26,148 bases of DNA. Source: an uncultured Porphyromonadaceae bacterium (GTDB taxonomy: Bacteria; Bacteroidota; Bacteroidia; Bacteroidales; Muribaculaceae). The notes beneath the pieces were generated by a model. It made no database searches. It saw only the letters and a list, made by a program, of their open reading frames with translations, and was not told the DNA's origin. The stretch is from contig URQP01000024.1 of assembly GCA_900550025.1 (NCBI GenBank), positions 1-26,148 of the forward strand. The letters run 5' to 3'. Shown here in pieces: positions 21,935 through 26,148 of the stretch. Position 1 is the first letter of the stretch. Every line of letters begins with the position of its first letter. A program made the position numbers and the translations under genes.

Positions 21935-24431
21935 AAAGCAATTGCAAGTCGTCTACAACTAATTCAGCACCGGTCGATACTCCTTTTTCGAGATAATAGG
22001 TAGTCTTTATTTTTCTTGTTTCTTCGGATTGGTCGTAGGATGCATAGCAAGACGACGACACCATCAATTGCAATTTTGTGGCGTGCATGTCGCGGACGGT
22101 GTAGTTGACCGGTATGGAGAATCGTGTGAACGATGTGGAGGCGTGCAGTTCTCCGCGTCCTTCGCCTATGACGGTCGTTTTACCTTCGCTTTCGTTGATG
22201 AGGCGGATAGTTACGAGTCCGGTCTCTTCTGTGTCGTTGACATCCTGACGATAGTAATAGTAGCCGGTGATTGCCGTCGGCCGTGATGTGAAGTTGATTC
22301 CCTCTTCGTATTTTTCAGTTCCGTCGGCGGCGAAAGTGTATGTGCCGAGGAAGATTTTTCCGGCCGAGCGGTTGGCTATTTGCGGCGCATTGCGGCTGAA
22401 ATATATTTCATCGGTGCGCGCGTCGCGCGGAGGTTCTGTGCCGTTGATGTCCCATGCGGCATTGGTGAGTTTGACTGCATATTGACCTTCGTAGCTGCCA
22501 CGTATGATTTCGGTTGTCGGTACTTTGAACCATGTGTTTTCCGTTTTCGCGTATTCTGAGCATGTTTTTGCGTTCACGCTTGCCCATCCTTCCGCTTCGG
22601 AGACAGTGATGGATGAAGTGTTGTAAGTAGGCATCCAACTGTTCAGGTTGGAATATTTGCCGCCGCAGTTGATGATTGGAATGTTGATGGTCTCTTTGAC
22701 ATTATCCTCGAAATCGCCGTTCGGAAGTTCTGCCGCTTCTTCTGTGGTTAAATCAATATGCTTCTCGTCGTCGGCAGATGTCGAAACTACGATGGAATAG
22801 TTTGTCGAGGGCATCAGAGTTGATATGGTGATTCTCTTTTCTTCGGGGACGCGTTCCATTACGGCAGGGTGCAGGTCGCCTCCTTGCTCCCGGATGGCTA
22901 CGGTGATGTATTTGATTACTTTTTCGGCGTAATCGCCGGTTATTATTATGTCGGCTTTCGAGGTCCATATATTGTCCCTCCCGCATATTACGCCGAATTC
23001 CGGTATCTGGCGGCGTAGTGTTACGGTTTCCGAATGCTTTAGTCCTTCCTTGTATTCTGCTCTGAGGTTCAGGATGTGGAGGTCTTCCGGAATGATTACA
23101 GTTGCGGAATATATGCCGTCGCCTTTTGTGGTGACCGATTCCGTCTCCAATGTGTTCCAGTTGTCGCCGCTTGTCTCGTATTGAAGGCGGATGTCGTTGA
23201 AATCGTCGCCATTATAAGCCACGTCAATGACTGCCTTCTCTGCTTCGAATGCGATGTCGTCGGGCGGCATTATTCTGATGCTTACCGGATTGACTATGAC
23301 ATGGATGTTACAGGGCTTGTCGCTTACGCGCCCTTGCCGGTCGATGGCCTGAAACGCAATGTCGTATGTCGAGCTTTCCGCATTGAGAGTGGGTAGGCTG
23401 CCGATTAAGCCGGTAAGGTCTATTTTTACGTGTTCCGACCCTTCCGTGTTGCCTTCTATTGCCATTCCCTCTTGCAGGACACCGCTGGTTTCCCCGATTA
23501 TGTCCGTTTCGCCGATATATGGCTTTGGCGAATTAGTGTTTACGCTGAAAAACAGATGCTGCAATCCACCGGGTATCGTGGCTTCGCAAACGACAGGCGT
23601 TTCGACTGTCTCGTTCTCGGATAATTGCAGGGTGGAGTTGTCATTTATCCCCTGCAATGTGAAAGTAGGAGAAGCAGTGGTAAACAAATCGTCATTTACC
23701 GTGATGGCAATCGGTGTATTTACCGTATTTTCATCATACGAGAAATTTACGGTATTGCTTCCGTCGCCGGGTGCCGTCGCCCGGATTTGATAGTGCTCGG
23801 AAGCTGACGCGCCGTTGATTTCGATAGTTTGCAGGGTGACTTTCCGTCCGGAGTTGTCGGTGATTGTGACTTCCCCGCGTATTTTACCGGGGTTTATCAT
23901 TACCGGCTCGTCCATGCGTGACAGGTCTATGTATTTGCCGTTTTCCGATTTTATCCGCATTGACAGGTCGTGTATGGCAGGATTGTCGATTTGTGTTACG
24001 TTGCTTATGATTGTACTCGCAACTTTACAATTCAGGACGACTTCTGTAAGTTGGTTGTCGTTTATTGAGGCTTGGCATTCTGCTGAAAAGTAAGGCTGTA
24101 TATAGCCTTCCCCTCCATCCGGCTCAGATGTGGCGCTGAAAGTGTAGCTGTCTACCGGAATCATTTTGTGGGTCTGCCCGAACTCTTCTATGTTTTTCCA
24201 CTGCCGGTGGTTGCCATTCTCGCCTTGTGCGGATATTTGGACGGAATTAATGTCGGGAGCGGTTATTCTGATAGGGTCTGCTCCTGCTATGTTTATGATG
24301 GATGTGTCGATGCCGATTGATATTTCTAAATCGCCATACCCGGTAATCAGTTGGTTGTAGTCTTCCTTGCATCCAGCTGTGATGAGCATAAGTGATAGGG
24401 CAAAAAGAATATGAGTTTTATATTGCTTCAT
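21927..24431 (-). CDS. DUF4493-type surface lipoprotein with Ig-like domains and C-terminal carbohydrate-binding-like (PCMD-like) domain
   Basis: An 834-residue lipoprotein. The signal MKQYKTHILFALSLMLITAGC places Cys21 for lipidation; the following KED fits the K-(D/E)2 surface-export signal of Bacteroidetes. Residues about 28-150 (ITGYGDLEISIGIDTS, DSYTFSATSEPDGGEGYIQPYF) match the DUF4493 pattern. Residues about 150-560 look like a series of beta-sandwich modules. The C-terminal 240 residues begin LPNGDFED and end with VVDDLQLLYE, resembling the putative carbohydrate metabolism (PCMD) domain. Adhesion or glycan binding is an inference. Its stop overlaps the RseC-like start, so it appears to be the first gene of the rnf transcript, an unexpected partner. 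A -7 box lies 20 bases upstream. Confidence 0.8.
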   Translation of the reverse strand: MKQYKTHILFALSLMLITAGCKEDYNQLITGYGDLEISIGIDTSIINIAGADPIRITAPDINSVQISAQGENGNHRQWKNIEEFGQTHKMIPVDSYTFSATSEPDGGEGYIQPYFSAECQASINDNQLTEVVLNCKVASTIISNVTQIDNPAIHDLSMRIKSENGKYIDLSRMDEPVMINPGKIRGEVTITDNSGRKVTLQTIEINGASASEHYQIRATAPGDGSNTVNFSYDENTVNTPIAITVNDDLFTTASPTFTLQGINDNSTLQLSENETVETPVVCEATIPGGLQHLFFSVNTNSPKPYIGETDIIGETSGVLQEGMAIEGNTEGSEHVKIDLTGLIGSLPTLNAESSTYDIAFQAIDRQGRVSDKPCNIHVIVNPVSIRIMPPDDIAFEAEKAVIDVAYNGDDFNDIRLQYETSGDNWNTLETESVTTKGDGIYSATVIIPEDLHILNLRAEYKEGLKHSETVTLRRQIPEFGVICGRDNIWTSKADIIITGDYAEKVIKYITVAIREQGGDLHPAVMERVPEEKRITISTLMPSTNYSIVVSTSADDEKHIDLTTEEAAELPNGDFEDNVKETINIPIINCGGKYSNLNSWMPTYNTSSITVSEAEGWASVNAKTCSEYAKTENTWFKVPTTEIIRGSYEGQYAVKLTNAAWDINGTEPPRDARTDEIYFSRNAPQIANRSAGKIFLGTYTFAADGTEKYEEGINFTSRPTAITGYYYYRQDVNDTEETGLVTIRLINESEGKTTVIGEGRGELHASTSFTRFSIPVNYTVRDMHATKLQLMVSSSCYASYDQSEETRKIKTTYYLEKGVSTGAELVVDDLQLLYE

Positions 24432-24450
24432 ACCGGGCTAATTTTTGCCA

Positions 24451-24458
24451 CAAATTTA
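24451..24458 (-). promoter_or_regulatory. Bacteroidetes -7 box for the lipoprotein-rnf operon
   Basis: The minus strand reads TAAATTTG, an exact TAnnTTTG match 20 bases upstream of the lipoprotein ATG at 24431. No second promoter box was found in the bases just before the RseC-like gene, so rnf transcription may start here. Confidence 0.5.
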
Positions 24459-24550
24459 GATTATTTGCGCCGTTTTCTGAAATATAAGTTATGATTAAAT
24501 ATTGTTGAAAGTGAAAAAAGGTTGGTTTTTCCGTAAATTGGAGCAAACGG

Positions 24551-24582
24551 TTTGCCTTATTCGTGGCTTAGTCGTAAATTAG
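24551..24582 (+). promoter_or_regulatory. Candidate promoter of the GHL10 gene
   Basis: TTTG (24551-24554), a 20-base spacer and TAAATTAG (24575-24582) resemble the -33/-7 pair, with one mismatch in the -7 box (TTAG for TTTG). The spacing is normal and the start codon is 31 bases downstream. Confidence 0.45.
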
Positions 24583-24591
24583 CACCGGAAT

Positions 24592-24605
24592 ATTAATCGA
24601 TTAAT
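24592..24605. promoter_or_regulatory. 14-base perfect palindrome in the leader of the GHL10 gene
   Basis: ATTAATCGATTAAT is a perfect 14-base palindrome 8 bases before the ATG at 24614 and about 10 bases after the -7 box, i.e. near the expected transcription start. Position and symmetry fit a repressor operator; its A+T richness means chance is also possible. Confidence 0.35.
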
Positions 24606-24613
24606 TTATAGAA

Positions 24614-26095
24614 ATGAAAAGTATACTCCTTATTGCGGCAATGTCATTGGCAGCTTTTGCTCCGGTGCAATCCGCCAATCCAAAACATGAGTTCAGGGGC
24701 GCGTGGCTCCATACGGTGCATCAGGGACAGTATGCCAAGATGACAACCGCTGAGACTAAGAACTATCTGGAAGACCAGCTTGATAAACTGAAAGCGGCGG
24801 GATGCAATGCTGTCGTGTTTCAGGTGCGTCCGAGCGCGGATGCCCTCTATGACTCGGAGCTTGAGCCTTGGAGCCGTTTCCTGACAGGCACTGCCGGAAA
24901 AGCTCCGGAACCTTATTGGGATCCGTTGGAGTTTATGGTAGAACAGTCGCATGCAAGAGGGATGGAGCTCCATGCGTGGTTGAATCCTTACCGTGTCACT
25001 TCGTCGAATAATGAAAAACTTGCTCCTGACCATATTTATCATAAGCATCCTGAACGGTTTGTGAAATATGACGGAAAGTTGTACTTCGATCCGGGATTGC
25101 CGGAAAACCGTGAGTTTATCGAAAGGGTGGTGGAAGATATAATTTCGCGTTATGATGTCGATGCCATTCATATGGACGATTATTTTTATCCATATCCTGT
25201 CAAAGGAAAAGACTTTCCTGACAGCAAGTCGTATGCTGAATATGGTAACGGTATGGACCGTGGCGATTGGCGGCGCCAGAATGTCAATTTGCTTATCGAA
25301 GGGCTGCATGAGACGATTGCTGCTACCAAGCCATGGGTGCGTCTCGGTATCAGTCCGTTCGGGATATGGCGCAACAAGTCGAGCGACCCGAAAGGCAGTG
25401 ATACTAACGGTTTGCAGAATTATGACGAGTTGTATGCCGATGTTTTGCTTTGGACGGAAAAAGGATGGGTGGACTATATGCTTCCCCAGCTTTATTGGAC
25501 ATTGGAAAAGAAAGTCGCCTCGTCTGAAAAGCTGGCATATTGGTGGAACGATAATGCCAATGGCCGGCATATGTATATAGGGCAGTCTATCGGGGCTACT
25601 ATGGACACTCCTGATTTGGCCCCGTCGAAGAATCCTACCCAGCTTGACCACAAAATACGTTTGTCGCGCGAGTTGCCGAATATTCAAGGCAATTGCTGGT
25701 GGCCGGGTTATATGATTACCTCAAACTATAAAGGCATCGCCGATTCGCTGGCTGTGAACCAACAGTCGACGGTGGCATTAGTGCCTTCTTATCCGTGGAT
25801 TGACAGCGTCGCGCCCGATGAAGTGTCAGGTCTGAGAGCGGAAGGACGTGTCATTAAATGGCAAGCGCCTGAAACAGATGATGTGATGCAGCAGGCGCGT
25901 GCATACGTGGTATATTGTTTCGGCAAGGATGAAGAGGCCGACTTGGAGAACGCTTCTTCTATTGTGTGTGTAACATATTCGCCGGAATATGTGATACCGG
26001 ATGATAAGGATGGGGAATACCGGTATGTGGTGACGGTGCTCGACCGCGCTAACAATGAAAGTAAGGAAGGCAAATCCGTCGTTGTCGAATTGTAA
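24614..26095 (+). CDS. Secreted family 10-like glycoside hydrolase (GHL10, YngK/DUF187 type) with FN3-like tail
   Basis: A 493-residue exported protein. The signal peptide ends near VQSA|NP (residue about 20). A TIM barrel covers about residues 25-360. It opens with EFRGAWLHTV, contains GCNAVVFQVRPSADALYDS, HAWLNPYRV and IHMDDYFYPYP with Asp188 and Asp189 as the likely active-site acids, and continues with GISPFGIWRN and YMLPQLYW. These are the characteristic GHL10 segments. Residues about 395-493 form a fibronectin-III-like module. Related proteins are linked to bacterial cell-wall or exopolysaccharide glycans, but the substrate is not settled. Its TAA overlaps by one base the ATG of the next reading frame (TAATG), indicating translational coupling to a phosphatase gene that is broken here. 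Confidence 0.92.
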   Translation: MKSILLIAAMSLAAFAPVQSANPKHEFRGAWLHTVHQGQYAKMTTAETKNYLEDQLDKLKAAGCNAVVFQVRPSADALYDSELEPWSRFLTGTAGKAPEPYWDPLEFMVEQSHARGMELHAWLNPYRVTSSNNEKLAPDHIYHKHPERFVKYDGKLYFDPGLPENREFIERVVEDIISRYDVDAIHMDDYFYPYPVKGKDFPDSKSYAEYGNGMDRGDWRRQNVNLLIEGLHETIAATKPWVRLGISPFGIWRNKSSDPKGSDTNGLQNYDELYADVLLWTEKGWVDYMLPQLYWTLEKKVASSEKLAYWWNDNANGRHMYIGQSIGATMDTPDLAPSKNPTQLDHKIRLSRELPNIQGNCWWPGYMITSNYKGIADSLAVNQQSTVALVPSYPWIDSVAPDEVSGLRAEGRVIKWQAPETDDVMQQARAYVVYCFGKDEEADLENASSIVCVTYSPEYVIPDDKDGEYRYVVTVLDRANNESKEGKSVVVEL

Positions 26096-26148
26096 TGGAG
26101 AAATACAAGATACTTTTTGTCTGTCTCGGGAATAAATAGAAAAATATA
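26095..26148 (+). pseudogene. 5' fragment of a low-molecular-weight protein-tyrosine phosphatase gene, cut in the P-loop
   Basis: The frame from the ATG at 26095 reads MEKYKILFVCLGNK and then TAG (26137-26139). The first 13 residues are the textbook start of low-molecular-weight tyrosine phosphatases, whose catalytic loop reads C-L-G-N-I-C-R-S. Here Cys10-Leu-Gly-Asn is followed by Lys and a stop instead of Ile-Cys-Arg. None of the remaining bases restores the motif in another frame. The gene has therefore been interrupted by an insertion, deletion or rearrangement at about 26134, or the window end is a misassembly. The TAATG junction to the preceding hydrolase suggests an intact gene existed here. 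Confidence 0.6.

Noticed and set aside
1..26148. tRNA, rRNA, integrase, transposase or phage genes
   Set aside because: None were recognised by eye on either strand; only the broken end at 26134-26148 hints at a possible insertion outside the window.

Overview
The window looks like chromosomal DNA from an anaerobic gut Bacteroidales, plausibly Muribaculaceae. The evidence is TAnnTTTG-type promoter boxes, a lack of Shine-Dalgarno sequences, Bacteroidetes-only families (DUF4251, DUF4199, DUF4493), lipoproteins with acidic surface-export signals, a T9SS-like C-terminal domain, a complete Rnf complex and a BioB with anaerobe-like residues. All family names come from reading the translations; no search was run.

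Layout. 1-2.5 kb: a secreted GH9 glycanase fused to a NodB-like deacetylase. 2.6-4.3 kb (-): an AspT/YidE-type exchanger with RCK_C domains. 4.5-5.4 kb: overlapping queD-queE (7-deazaguanine synthesis). 5.5-11.2 kb: a five-gene operon with its own promoter and a strong terminator, consisting of an SLC13 anion permease, cysC, cysD, cysN and a PAPS-type sulfotransferase. Together these import sulfate, activate it to PAPS and use it for sulfonation. No PAPS-reduction gene is present in the window. The layout recalls the sulfonation cluster of Bacteroides that contains the cholesterol sulfotransferase. 11.3-12.1 kb: an unknown lipoprotein. 12.1-14.6 kb (-): an apparent operon of SMR exporter, bioB, a DUF4199 membrane protein and a DUF4251 protein.

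14.6-16.5 kb is a scarred region. It holds a gene interrupted by one in-frame TAG, whose 3' end runs out of frame into a BspA-type leucine-rich-repeat gene that has lost its own start and signal peptide. 16.6-24.4 kb (-): a tightly overlapping operon of DUF4493 surface lipoprotein, RseC-like protein and rnfB-C-D-G-E-A, encoding the ion-translocating ferredoxin:NAD+ oxidoreductase. 24.6-26.1 kb: a secreted GHL10 glycoside hydrolase. Its stop codon overlaps the start of a low-molecular-weight tyrosine phosphatase reading frame that breaks off inside the active-site loop near the window edge.

The most interesting items are the sulfonation operon, the interrupted and fused gene pair at 14.86-16.47 kb, the unusual BioB ligand set, the lipoprotein coupled to rnf, and the phosphatase truncated in its P-loop.
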